Below, one piece after another: positions 35,801-43,454 of a stretch of 64,000 bases of DNA. The notes under the pieces were generated by a model. The model saw nothing but the letters and a program-made list of their open reading frames with translations. It ran no database searches and was not told where the DNA came from. The stretch comes from Chitinophagaceae bacterium (GTDB lineage Bacteria; Bacteroidota; Bacteroidia; Chitinophagales; Chitinophagaceae), in NCBI GenBank assembly GCA_016720565.1, contig JADKKJ010000001.1, forward strand, positions 930,001 to 994,000, given 5' to 3'. Within the stretch, counting starts at the first letter, position 1, and each line of letters begins with the position of its first letter. Position numbers and translations under genes: made by a program.

Positions 35801-38652
35801 CAGGGGCCAGTAGTGGTAACCGTATAATTGAACACACCAGAAACGGTAGCTGTGCCGGAAATAGTAAATACTCCTGCAGAATATGATCCCGATAAACCTG
35901 CTGGTAATCCGGTAACAGATGCGCCTGTGCCACTGCCTCCAATGGAATAGTTAATGTTGCTGATCGGAGTATTGATACAAATGGTTTGGTTATCGGACCC
36001 GGCGGGTGAACTAAGTGTTATGAATGAATTATCAGTTATGTTGATAACGCCGTTGATCGCTGCTGGTGCACATGTACCCGTGGCGGTTACAGTATAATTA
36101 AAGGTTCCTGCTGCAGTAGGTGTTCCGCTTATAGTGAATACGCCTGCATTGTACGATCCTGTTACGCCTGCCGGTAATCCACTAACGGTTGCATTGTTTC
36201 CACTTGCTCCTATGGCGTAGGTGATATTCACTATAGGATTATTTATACAAACAGTTTGATTATCCGTGCCAATTGCCGAAGTAAGCGTAACCGTTGCATC
36301 CGCAGAGATGGTTATAGGAAACTGGAAGATGGTACTGCTGCACCCTCCTCCTGTTTCCACCACTAATGTGGCGGTATAGTTACCTGGAGTAGTATAGGTG
36401 TGCACTTCATTTGTACTTGTGTTCCTGATGACCGTTGGAGAGGCATCACCAAAATTCCAGGTCCATTTTGTAAGTGGTGAGGCTGGTCCGCCGGGAGTAG
36501 ATTGATCGTTGAAAGTGATCGGTTGGTTTACACAATAAGGTGCTGTAGCAGTGAAAAGCGCTGTGGGCGCCTGGTCCAGCACTACGGGATGCAACATGGT
36601 ATCTGCCAGGCATCCTACGTCTGTGATATAGGAATAGCGTACATCATAGGTTCCTGGTGCCGGGTAGGTATGGGAAGGGTTAAAAAGATTTGAATTGGTG
36701 GCGTCGCCGAAATCCCAATAGCGGCTGATTACCGGTCGCCCGCCTGGATTGGAATTATCAAAGAAGTTCACTGGCTGGCTAAAACATCCATTTGTAGTGA
36801 AGGTAAAATCTGCCTGTGGTGCTTCAAAAACCTGAAGATCAAAACTTACTTCCTGCACGCTACCACAGTTATCAGGAGTTGGGTTTGTAACCAGTATCCG
36901 GATTGGATACACTCCAACTGCCGGAACTGAATATTGCCTTGGTAATCTGTAACGATAAAGTGTTTTACCTGAAACTACCCAGGAGGAATCGTAAACAGGA
37001 TTGACAATAGTGGTATCATTAAAACCCATTCCGTTTAACACGGTTCCGAAGATCCATTCGATTTGTGTAGGTTGGTATGGAAAGACCATTGACAAGTTGA
37101 ACGGAGAATTTCTACAGGTGGCAGGAAAATTAATGGTACCAAGAAGATTCTTAATACTAATGAACTGGAAAAGATCCTTAATATTTGTTCCGGCGTTATA
37201 CCCATAAGATTCAGCTCCTCCATATCCATAAGCAATGGCATTAAATCCTGAATCCGATTGAACAATATGGCTTACACCTACATTGGCAGTTGGGAAGCCG
37301 GCTATTCCAGAAACATTTATTCTGGCATAAGAATACCCGGGGTCCTGAGGATGGGCAACAAAAAGGGAGGGTGCTACAGGAAAACCATCCAATTTAAAAG
37401 AACTTATAGCGGTTCCTCCATTGGGTACCACTACATTAATATAATGTTTACTGGTTGTGATCTGATATCTTGAACTGGCATTCCAGATGACCTTATCAAT
37501 GCTTTGCTCCACGGGACTTAAATAGATCACTTCAGGATCACCATCACCAGAGTTATTACTTGCCCCAGAATTGAGACACCCATTTGGCCCCCTTGATGGG
37601 AAATACTGGGCAACCATAATGGCCTTATCCGCCTCTATTAATTGAGGATTTATTGTAGAAGGTATTTCGTAATAAAAATTATTGACCAGTGGATAAGGAA
37701 TCAAGGCCCCATTAAGTTTTACTGTAGTTAACGGATCTGAAACTCCGACCCTGTAATATGTTGCGGTGGAAATGGAGGAAGTATTTCCGTTAGCAATGGT
37801 GTAACCTACAATTGGAGTGGTCAAATATTTTTTACCCCATGCGGCCTTAGGAACCGCTTGCACCATATAATTATCTGAGGAAGAGGATGAGCCATTACAG
37901 GTAATACTTATCCTTCCACTACCAGAAAATACCGCTATTTTTTTGCACCCGTTTCCAGTATTTATACTTTGAATTTTAGAGCCGGTAAGATCAGTGCCTA
38001 CTGGAGGAGTTGAACCATTATTGAAAGTGCCCATCAAATTAAATACCTGGCCCTGAGTCATGGTTATCTGGAATGGTACACCTGCAGGATGACCGATTGT
38101 AGCCGCGCTTGGTGTGATCTCTATGGTGGTCGAACCTGTATCAGCCGCGATCACATAAAACCAGCAATTAGCGTTAGAGGAATTAGAGATATTGGTGAAA
38201 TTGCAGGAAAAATACTCCTTTCCCAGTGTATTAGTGGGATATAGAATGGTTGCCCCTGATATGCTTGAATTATAAATGTGAGCATATGCAACAACTGGTT
38301 TATCAGACGTAATATGAATTCCTTTGTTCTCGGGTGCGTTTGATTCAGCAGTAAGCCTCACATCCTGGCCACCGTTTTTAGGGATCGTATTAGAGGCTAC
38401 AATTGTATTTGGAGGTACCACCAAAGTTTGAACATACCCATTCGAAGGAATACTAATCGTGACCTGGGCTGTTTGTTCAGCCGCAAAATAAAGGATCATT
38501 TCCTGTCCATTACCATTAACCATTACCTGATGATATCCATAGGCCACCCAGAAATCCTTCCCTTTATTAGAAAAATCCTGAGCTTTTAGTAAGCTATTGC
38601 AAGAAAGAAAAAGGACTAGTCCCAGTGTAGAGTACAGGTAAAATTTTCGCAT
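32839..38652 (-). CDS. Giant PKD-repeat surface protein with type B T9SS domain
   Basis: A 1937-residue exported protein (signal peptide ending LLKAQ). Residues about 25-490 resemble an IgGFc-binding N-terminal domain (GKDFWVAYGYHQ). PKD modules follow, marked by WDFGD, WNFGD or WSFGD. Residues about 780-1142 hold four near-identical 89-residue Ig-like repeats (core SVSGLPAGVTGSYNAGVFTI with GTFNYTVTATG). More PKD modules follow. The C-terminus (NIFSPNGDGLHDIWEI ... YGQLVYHS ... WDGKVNGKDAPLGTYYYVV) is the gliding-motility-type, type B T9SS signal. Likely a cell-surface adhesin. A PorP/SprF gene follows after 5 nt. Confidence 0.93.
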   Translation of the reverse strand: MRKFYLYSTLGLVLFLSCNSLLKAQDFSNKGKDFWVAYGYHQVMVNGNGQEMILYFAAEQTAQVTISIPSNGYVQTLVVPPNTIVASNTIPKNGGQDVRLTAESNAPENKGIHITSDKPVVAYAHIYNSSISGATILYPTNTLGKEYFSCNFTNISNSSNANCWFYVIAADTGSTTIEITPSAATIGHPAGVPFQITMTQGQVFNLMGTFNNGSTPPVGTDLTGSKIQSINTGNGCKKIAVFSGSGRISITCNGSSSSSDNYMVQAVPKAAWGKKYLTTPIVGYTIANGNTSSISTATYYRVGVSDPLTTVKLNGALIPYPLVNNFYYEIPSTINPQLIEADKAIMVAQYFPSRGPNGCLNSGASNNSGDGDPEVIYLSPVEQSIDKVIWNASSRYQITTSKHYINVVVPNGGTAISSFKLDGFPVAPSLFVAHPQDPGYSYARINVSGIAGFPTANVGVSHIVQSDSGFNAIAYGYGGAESYGYNAGTNIKDLFQFISIKNLLGTINFPATCRNSPFNLSMVFPYQPTQIEWIFGTVLNGMGFNDTTIVNPVYDSSWVVSGKTLYRYRLPRQYSVPAVGVYPIRILVTNPTPDNCGSVQEVSFDLQVFEAPQADFTFTTNGCFSQPVNFFDNSNPGGRPVISRYWDFGDATNSNLFNPSHTYPAPGTYDVRYSYITDVGCLADTMLHPVVLDQAPTALFTATAPYCVNQPITFNDQSTPGGPASPLTKWTWNFGDASPTVIRNTSTNEVHTYTTPGNYTATLVVETGGGCSSTIFQFPITISADATVTLTSAIGTDNQTVCINNPIVNITYAIGASGNNATVSGLPAGVTGSYNAGVFTISGTPTAAGTFNYTVTATGTCAPAAINGVINITDNSFITLSSPAGSDNQTICINTPISNINYSIGGSGTGASVTGLPAGLSGSYSAGVFTISGTATVSGVFNYTVTTTGPCGNPTATGTVTVTGDGVITLTSPAGTNNQTLCVNTPIATITYALTGSSTTASVSGLPAGVTGNFAAGVLTISGTPTVAGTFNYTVTSTGPCVNPTATGTITVNVDASITLTSPAPTAAQELCKNSTLLNIIYSVGGTGNNASVTGLPPGVTGSYNAGVFTISGSPTLAGVFNYTVTATGICQPASKTGTITVDELPTSNFSTNAPVCETRTISFTDNSTPNTGVLTTWAWNFGDPASGPANLSSLQNPSHAFATAGTYNVSLVVTSDKGCVSTGPARQVVVNLRPLAGFIAPEVCLNDQNALFTDTSKVNPPDFMNAWAWDFGDPSTGALNLSNLQNPGHTFSGTGSFTIQQIAISNKGCRDTINQSIFVNGSFPQADFTVQNPAALCVNDSVSIAEASSVSPGTITKVEIYWDNVNQPGVFVTDNVPTTGKIYRHLYPPFQAPLTKTVTIRYRAYSGGICVNDKFKTITLHAAPKVQFNAIPDICLDAAPYQITQATEIGGVPGTGVFSGPGVNGSGLFNPALAGPGTHTIRFMYASTAAGCLDSAFQTIHVYAAAVADFSVSSPACEKQPVVFTNNSSSSEGSLVQWVWDFGDGSPVVTVGSGAPINHTFNSYGTFNVKLNVVTSNSCRSVAKQIPVTIKPLARPNFSFPAVSCLPNTVINFTNTSTIPDNTESSFSYLWSFGDPGSGPVNNSSLQDPSHTYTAVGPYTINLQVTSGAGCVHDTSIILNSIHPQPIADFTTDKVDVCVGGSITFNTNSNPVEGTIASYNWTMDDGNTRTTSGFTYTYGAANVYNVSHYIINSINCKSNVITKQVSINPYPIVNAGPDKLMLEGGQVQLTPQMNPTMPVTYSWTPPNYLDNPSVKEPVARPPDDKTYLLTVTTNKGCTKSDDVFIKVLKKPDIPNIFSPNGDGLHDIWEIKYLESYPGCTVDIVNRYGQLVYHSVGYTKPWDGKVNGKDAPLGTYYYVVDPKNGRPKITGFVDIIR
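35228..36316 (-). repeat. Four tandem ~267-bp coding repeats
   Basis: Inside the giant T9SS gene, four consecutive units of about 89 codons each share a SGLPAG-VTGSYNAGVFTISGTPT core and a closing FNYTVTATG-C pattern. The protein identity is high, and the DNA is similar enough for recombination to change copy number. Confidence 0.8.
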
Positions 38653-38689
38653 TGGTGGGCTTTGGCTTGGGGGTTGTATTTACAGACGT

Positions 38690-38697
38690 CGAATTTA
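38690..38697 (-). promoter_or_regulatory. -7-like element of giant T9SS gene
   Basis: TAAATTCG on the minus strand, about 37 nt before the ATG at 38652. It belongs to the TAnnTTCG variant also seen before the pyr genes. Confidence 0.45.
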
Positions 38698-38705
38698 AAT
38701 AAATC

Positions 38706-38799
38706 CTGCTGTATTTGAATGGCATTTTTGCCACATACCAAGGATCCTTTGGCCTGCCCAAATGCCTGACCCAAAACTGCTTGGGTCCAAAAACAGCAG
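38706..38799. repeat. Cloverleaf-like inverted-repeat element
   Basis: An outer stem pairs 38706-38717 with 38788-38799 (11 of 12 bp). It encloses three hairpins: TGGCA-TTTT-TGCCA (38720-38733), CCAAGG-ATC-CTTTGG (38738-38752) and GACCCAA-AACTGC-TTGGGTC (38768-38787). TGGCATTTTT is also present as a direct repeat at 38720 and 38800. It could fold as RNA on either strand or as extruded DNA. Confidence 0.6.
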
Positions 38800-39213
38800 T
38801 GGCATTTTTAAAACCCATGGAAACGTACCCCCTCCAGGGTCACAGGCCCTCTTCTTTTCCCAGCAACAGGTGAATGATGTTTCAGAAATATGAACAAAAA
38901 ATCAGATGGGTTCTGTTTATTGCTTATAAATTTTAGACATACATCATAATTAAATGAATTTCAATTAAATAACATTAACAAAATAATTTTGTTTAAGGCT
39001 TCGTTCAACCGACTGTTTTGACGAAATTTATTCATTTAAATTTCACTTATTTAATATTATATAAACAATATACTTAGATGATATACAATAGTATATGTAT
39101 TTTTTTAAATACTAAATATTTTGCCAATATTAAACTTTGCTTAAAACAGTCAAATTCTAAATATTTTAGCCTGATTTTTGGGTAGTTTACCTACTAAAAT
39201 AGCCAGCACAGGT

Positions 39214-39669
39214 ATGAAAAATTGGATATACCCTACCCTCTTATTATGGATGATGATCAGCTCCTGCAGGGCTTTCCGGGCGCCGGAATTCCGGTACGTG
39301 GAGAACCTTACTGTGGATAACCTTGGGCTAAATCACAGCAGCCTGGGCATGGACCTGCGGTATTATAACCCGAACAAAACAGGGGTAAAGATCAAAAAAG
39401 CGGAAGGGGATGCCTGGCTGGCAGAAAACTACCTGGGCCATTTTAGCCTGGATACCCTGGTGAAAGTTCCCTCCGAGGGAGAGTTTGCGCTACCTATAAA
39501 ACTGGAGCTGAATATGGAACAGTTAATAAGGAATAGCCTTTTACTGGCTGGAAGCAAAGAAGTGCAGCTGCGTATTGAAGGGAACGCAAAATTAGGCAAG
39601 GCAGGTGTGTATATGAACTACCCTATCCGGTATTCAGGAATGCAGCAGCTAAAGAAATTGATTCGCTGA
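39214..39669 (+). CDS. LEA type 2 family lipoprotein
   Basis: A 151-residue lipoprotein (signal ending MMISSC near residue 18) with one LEA-2/WHy-type beta-sandwich domain: NLTVDNLGLNHSSLGMDLRYYNPNKTGVKIKKAEGD, then LPIKLELNMEQL. In bacteria such domains occur in stress-related or envelope proteins of unknown role. The frame is open from a TTG at 39178, but the ATG at 39214 begins a proper lipoprotein signal. Its TGA is fused to the convergent stop in TGATCA. Confidence 0.82.
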   Translation: MKNWIYPTLLLWMMISSCRAFRAPEFRYVENLTVDNLGLNHSSLGMDLRYYNPNKTGVKIKKAEGDAWLAENYLGHFSLDTLVKVPSEGEFALPIKLELNMEQLIRNSLLLAGSKEVQLRIEGNAKLGKAGVYMNYPIRYSGMQQLKKLIR

Positions 39670-40065
39670 TCACTGCTGAGGCGCAGGTACTAATTTAGGT
39701 TTGGGATGGGTGCCTCCATCTTCCGCCTTCTTACAGGTAGTGGGTAATCTTTTATAGGCATCTTCCGACGCCAGTACATCGTCCGCGTCGTATCCCACGT
39801 TGGCAATATAGGCCTTGATCTCCTCAATATTGATCCGGTCCGTAATATATTTGACCTTGGTTTCCCCCTTCCTGTAATTGACATTGATCTCTATGATACC
39901 ATCATAAGGCTTAACATAGGCCTCTATCCTTTTCTTACAATTATCGCATAAAGCCCCCGGAGTCTTTATAGTGGCGGTCAATACTGCCTTTGTCTGGGCA
40001 TTTGATACAGCCTGTATGCCCATCACAAGGGCCAGCAAGATCAGTAATCTTGAAGTAAATTTCAT
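39670..40065 (-). CDS. Exported heavy-metal-associated (HMA) domain protein
   Basis: A 131-residue protein with a signal peptide (ending VSNAQ) and one HMA domain carrying the metal-binding CxxC (LCDNCKKRIEAYV) and the YIANVGYDADDV helix. A short Pro-rich tail follows. It probably binds Cu+ or Zn2+ in the periplasm, but no metal transporter is next to it. Confidence 0.88.
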   Translation of the reverse strand: MKFTSRLLILLALVMGIQAVSNAQTKAVLTATIKTPGALCDNCKKRIEAYVKPYDGIIEINVNYRKGETKVKYITDRINIEEIKAYIANVGYDADDVLASEDAYKRLPTTCKKAEDGGTHPKPKLVPAPQQ

Positions 40066-40129
40066 ATATGATGATTTTAGGAAGCCATACCTAATCTAAT
40101 ACTAAAGTAATGGGAATGTTATGGGAATC

Positions 40130-40765
40130 CTACCTCTTCTCCCCCCATTGTCCTGGCCCTTCTCTCCATTTCATCAGTGTTTCCAACTGATCCTTACTCA
40201 CAATTCCCTTGTCGATGGCCAGTTCGATCAGGCTGGAATAGTCTGTCAAGGAATAATATCTCAAAGATGCCGCCTCGAAGGCCTGGGTTGCAACCGGGAA
40301 TCCATAATTGAATATGGAAACCATCCCTATAACGTTCAATCCCTCCTTTTTTAGTACATCCACCACCTGCAAACTGCTTTTCCCGGTAGAGACCAGGTCT
40401 TCAATGACCACGGTTTGCTGCCCTTTTTCGAAATATCCCTCTATCTGGTTACCCAGTCCATGTTCTTTGGGTTTGGGCCGTACGTAGATGTAAGGCAGTT
40501 TTAACTGATCGGCCGCCATCGCACCCCAGGCAATGCCTGCGGTAGCCACGCCTGCCAGTAATGCTGCTTCAGGGAATTTTTCAAAGATGATATTGCACAT
40601 CTCCGATTTTATATGCTCACGGATATAAGGAAAGGATAAAAGTCGGCGGTTATCGCAATAGATGGGACTTTTCCATCCACTGGCCCAGGTAAAAGGTTGT
40701 TCAGGACTAAGCTTAACAGCAGCAGCCTGCAGTAGTTTTTCGGCAATGAGTTTTGCATCGGTCAT
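40130..40765 (-). CDS. pyrE: Orotate phosphoribosyltransferase
   Basis: A 211-residue enzyme that joins orotate to PRPP to give OMP in pyrimidine synthesis. The PRPP motif is VVIEDLVSTGKSS. The orotate site region includes GWKSPIYCDNRRLLSFP and VRPKPKEHGLGNQIEG. Length is normal. A TAACTTCG element lies 4 nt before the ATG. pyrB and pyrR lie 1-3 kb away on the same strand but separated by other genes. Confidence 0.96.
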   Translation of the reverse strand: MTDAKLIAEKLLQAAAVKLSPEQPFTWASGWKSPIYCDNRRLLSFPYIREHIKSEMCNIIFEKFPEAALLAGVATAGIAWGAMAADQLKLPYIYVRPKPKEHGLGNQIEGYFEKGQQTVVIEDLVSTGKSSLQVVDVLKKEGLNVIGMVSIFNYGFPVATQAFEAASLRYYSLTDYSSLIELAIDKGIVSKDQLETLMKWREGPGQWGEKR

Positions 40766-40769
40766 GAAG

Positions 40770-40777
40770 CGAAGTTA
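40770..40777 (-). promoter_or_regulatory. -7-like element of pyrE
   Basis: TAACTTCG with CTTC between it and the ATG. It is the same variant and spacing as for pyrR and pyrB. Confidence 0.5.
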
Positions 40778-40833
40778 AGAACTGACCGCTATGTCATCTA
40801 TTTTCCTCGCCGCTTTTTGTATCTTGTACCCAC

Positions 40834-41454
40834 ATGTATATTAAGATCTATTTTGGCGAAAAGCCCCTGTTTCTATGCGATGAAGTGGATGACCATGTAC
40901 AGGAATATCTTCACCATGAGGATACCGTATTCATTGATGAACTGGATACGCATTCGGTGAATGCCATGATACATGAGATGCAGCAGCAAAAGATCCATGC
41001 GGGGGTATTCTTTCACCCCGACCTGGAAGAATTAAGAAAAGCATTCTATAAAAAGTTTACGATCGTGTTAGCCGCCGGTGGCCTGGTGATGAATGAAAAA
41101 AAGGAATTGCTGTTGATATTCCGCAGGGGAAAATGGGACCTGCCTAAGGGAAAACTGGATAAGGGCGAGAAAATGGAGAGCTGCGCAGTACGCGAGGTGG
41201 AAGAAGAGACCGGTTTGAAAAATATTTCACTGATACAGCCTTTGCAGATCAGTTATCACACCTACCATGAGGGCACCAAATTCATTTTAAAAGAATCCCA
41301 CTGGTACAGTATGGAAGTAAATGGCCAACAGGAATTGATACCACAGGCGGAAGAAGATATCCATGAAGCCAAATGGGTAAAGCCATCCCAGCTGAAACAT
41401 TATTTTGATAAGAGTTTCCCTTCCGTGGTGGATGTGTTAAGGCCTTTCAGCTAA
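40834..41454 (+). CDS. NUDIX hydrolase
   Basis: A 206-residue protein. The N-terminal 80 residues are an unassigned alpha/beta part (MYIKIYFGEKPLFLCDEVDD). The NUDIX domain follows, with the full Nudix box GKLDKGEKMESCAVREVEEETGL (GX5EX7REUXEEXGU). It hydrolyses a nucleoside diphosphate linked to some moiety; the substrate cannot be named. It ends 1 nt before the convergent coaD stop. Confidence 0.93.
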   Translation: MYIKIYFGEKPLFLCDEVDDHVQEYLHHEDTVFIDELDTHSVNAMIHEMQQQKIHAGVFFHPDLEELRKAFYKKFTIVLAAGGLVMNEKKELLLIFRRGKWDLPKGKLDKGEKMESCAVREVEEETGLKNISLIQPLQISYHTYHEGTKFILKESHWYSMEVNGQQELIPQAEEDIHEAKWVKPSQLKHYFDKSFPSVVDVLRPFS

Positions 41455-41455
41455 C

Positions 41456-41929
41456 CTATTTAAGGGTACGGAACACTACATCTGGCAGGAAATGGGATGA
41501 ATCTCCATTATTGCGGATGATATCCCTTACGATCGTGGAAGCAACCGAGGTGTATTTGGGTTCACAGGTAAGGAATACCGTTTCAATGGTCTTATCGAGG
41601 GTGCGGTTAGCATCTGCAATTGTCTTTTCATATTCAAAATCAGAAACGTAACGTATCCCTCTCAGGATGAATTTCGCCCCGATCTTACGGCAAAAATCAA
41701 TGGTTAGCCCTTCATAGATCGCACACTCCACCCTTTCCTCATCTTTATATATCTCCCTTACCCATTCGGCTCTTTTTTCCGGGGTAAACATAGGCGTCTT
41801 GGCCGTATTCAAACCAATACCAACAATGATCTTGTCGAATAATGGAAGGGCACGATTGATAATGTCTACATGGCCCAGTGTAACTGGATCAAAGGTTCCC
41901 GGAAACAGGCATATACGCATGGTTTGCAT
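41456..41929 (-). CDS. coaD: Phosphopantetheine adenylyltransferase
   Basis: A 157-residue enzyme for the penultimate step of coenzyme A synthesis. It has GTFDPVTLGHVDII with the TxGH nucleotidyl-transfer motif and VASTIVRDII matching the ISSTxxR motif. ATG codons at 41929 and 41920 are both possible; the second gives the more usual N-terminus MRICLFPGTFDP. It follows pyrB by 27 nt on the same strand and is probably co-transcribed. Confidence 0.95.
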   Translation of the reverse strand: MQTMRICLFPGTFDPVTLGHVDIINRALPLFDKIIVGIGLNTAKTPMFTPEKRAEWVREIYKDEERVECAIYEGLTIDFCRKIGAKFILRGIRYVSDFEYEKTIADANRTLDKTIETVFLTCEPKYTSVASTIVRDIIRNNGDSSHFLPDVVFRTLK

Positions 41930-41956
41930 TTTTTCCGGGGCTTCCGGAATGAGTAA

Positions 41957-42880
41957 TTAGTTTCGTCCGGACAAAAGATATAAGACAGCCATTCTTACGG
42001 CCACTCCATTCTCCACCTGCTGCAGGATGATGGCTTGTTTGCTGTCGGCCACATCAGAATCCAGCTCAACGCCCCTGTTTATAGGACCGGGATGCATGAT
42101 CACAATCTCTTTCTGCAATGAATCCAGCAGTTGCCTGTTGATACCATAGGATATCCGGTATTCCCTTAATGAAGAAAACAGAGGCTGGTTCTGCCGCTCC
42201 AATTGAATCCTAAGCACATTGGCCACATCACACCATTCCAGGGTTTCTTTCAAATTATAATTAACCTCTACCCCCCATGCCTCCGCAGCATATTTCGGTA
42301 TTAGTGTTGGCGGGCCACATACCGTGACCTTAGCTCCCATTTTATTCAGCAGGTATACATTACTCTGGGCCACCCGGCTATGCATGATATCTCCTATGAT
42401 AGCGATCTTTTTTCCTTCCAGTCCACCCGTGCTTTCCTTTATGGAGAAGGCATCCAGCAGGGCCTGCGTGGGGTGTTCATTGATACCGTCACCGGCATTG
42501 ATAATGGCTGCTGGTACATGCTGTGAAAGAAAATGCGGGGCTCCGCTGGCGCTATGGCGCATCACCACCATATCCACTTTCATGGAAAGGATGTTCCTCA
42601 CCGTATCCAAAAGTGTTTCTCCCTTAGCTGCAGAAGAGGTAGAAGCGGCGAAATTGATAGTGTCGGCGCTTAACCTTTTTTCAGCCAGTTCAAAAGAGAA
42701 ACGGGTGCGGGTTGAATTTTCGTAAAAAAGGTTGACAATGGTCACATCCCTCAGTGAAGGAACCTTTTTTACAGGTCGCTGTAAGACTTCTTTAAATTGT
42801 TCAGCAGTAGATAGGATCAGGGAAATATCTTCCTGGGTGAGATCTTTAATGCCCAGCAGGTGTCGTGTGGATAGTTGCAT
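41957..42880 (-). CDS. pyrB: Aspartate carbamoyltransferase, catalytic chain
   Basis: A 307-residue enzyme for the first committed step of pyrimidine synthesis, making carbamoyl-aspartate. The carbamoyl-phosphate site is NSTRTRFSFE. HPTQALLDAF and MHPGPINRGVELDSDVADS are diagnostic. No regulatory pyrI follows. It lies 21 nt after pyrR, and a TAAATTCG element sits within that gap. Confidence 0.96.
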   Translation of the reverse strand: MQLSTRHLLGIKDLTQEDISLILSTAEQFKEVLQRPVKKVPSLRDVTIVNLFYENSTRTRFSFELAEKRLSADTINFAASTSSAAKGETLLDTVRNILSMKVDMVVMRHSASGAPHFLSQHVPAAIINAGDGINEHPTQALLDAFSIKESTGGLEGKKIAIIGDIMHSRVAQSNVYLLNKMGAKVTVCGPPTLIPKYAAEAWGVEVNYNLKETLEWCDVANVLRIQLERQNQPLFSSLREYRISYGINRQLLDSLQKEIVIMHPGPINRGVELDSDVADSKQAIILQQVENGVAVRMAVLYLLSGRN

Positions 42881-42887
42881 TAAAAAG

Positions 42888-42895
42888 CGAATTTA
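42888..42895 (-). promoter_or_regulatory. -7-like element of pyrB
   Basis: TAAATTCG with seven bases (CTTTTTA) to the ATG, inside the short pyrR-pyrB gap. It could let pyrB be transcribed apart from pyrR. Confidence 0.4.
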
Positions 42896-42901
42896 GAGAA
42901 A

Positions 42902-43426
42902 TTAACCGGTAATCAGGACTACTTGTTTATTTCCCTTTTCGTCGTTTACCAATTTGATCTTGTCTTTTCGGTCGGTTTCAAAGGCCTGTCCTACAAAATC
43001 CGCCTGAATGGGGAACTGGCGGTGTTCTTTCCGGTCAACCAGCACACATAATTCCACCTTTCCCGGGCGTCCGTAATCAAGCAGCACATCCAGGGCTGCC
43101 TTGATGGTTCTGCCCGTAAATAAAACATCATCAATAAGAATGACGGTCTTGTCCTCTACCGCAAAAGGCAGGTTCATCCTGTCAGGAGTTAGAATGTTTT
43201 TTCGAATATCATCCCTGTAAAAAGTAATATCCAGCTGGCCATATTCAAACTTAGCCTCCGGATCCTGTTTCCTGATAGCGACCACCAACTCATCGGCAAT
43301 GGCCACCCCACCCTGCTGAATTCCCACCAGGGCCACCTCATTTAAAGAGCCATGTTTTTCCACCAGCTGTTTTGCCAGGGAGGAGATCAGTTCTTTAAGT
43401 TTTGAATGAGACAGCAGGACTTGCAT
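42902..43426 (-). CDS. pyrR: PyrR-type uracil phosphoribosyltransferase / pyr regulator
   Basis: A 174-residue PyrR. The PRPP loop is VILIDDVLFTGRTIKAALD, and VALVGIQQGGVAIADEL is typical. In Bacillus PyrR binds pyr mRNA leaders when UMP is high and also has weak uracil phosphoribosyltransferase activity. The frame runs 19 codons further upstream, but the Met at 43426 starts the conserved MQVLLSHSKLKELI and lies 4 nt after a TATTTTCG element. The short leaders of all pyr genes here leave no room for an attenuator. Confidence 0.92.
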   Translation of the reverse strand: MQVLLSHSKLKELISSLAKQLVEKHGSLNEVALVGIQQGGVAIADELVVAIRKQDPEAKFEYGQLDITFYRDDIRKNILTPDRMNLPFAVEDKTVILIDDVLFTGRTIKAALDVLLDYGRPGKVELCVLVDRKEHRQFPIQADFVGQAFETDRKDKIKLVNDEKGNKQVVLITG

Positions 43427-43430
43427 AAAA

Positions 43431-43438
43431 CGAAAATA
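43431..43438 (-). promoter_or_regulatory. -7-like element of pyrR
   Basis: TATTTTCG followed by TTTT and the ATG, in the 28-nt gap after pruA. Confidence 0.45.
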
Positions 43439-43454
43439 AGGAATAAAGGCTAGC

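Larger units (their letters stand above)
38653..39213. other. 561-bp divergent intergenic region
   Basis: The gap between the giant T9SS gene (-) and the LEA-2 lipoprotein gene (+). The left part (38690-38810) holds a promoter and the inverted-repeat structure described separately. The right part (38930-39180) is strongly AT-rich with homopolymer-like runs. It contains a near-direct repeat, CTAAATATTTTGCC (39112) and CTAAATATTTTAGCC (39157). I see no open frame or RNA gene in it. Confidence 0.7.

Noticed and set aside
35228..36316. Regularly spaced repeats that might suggest a CRISPR array
   Set aside because: The period is about 267 bp, stays in frame with the giant protein and encodes Ig-like modules. 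There are no short identical repeats with unique spacers.
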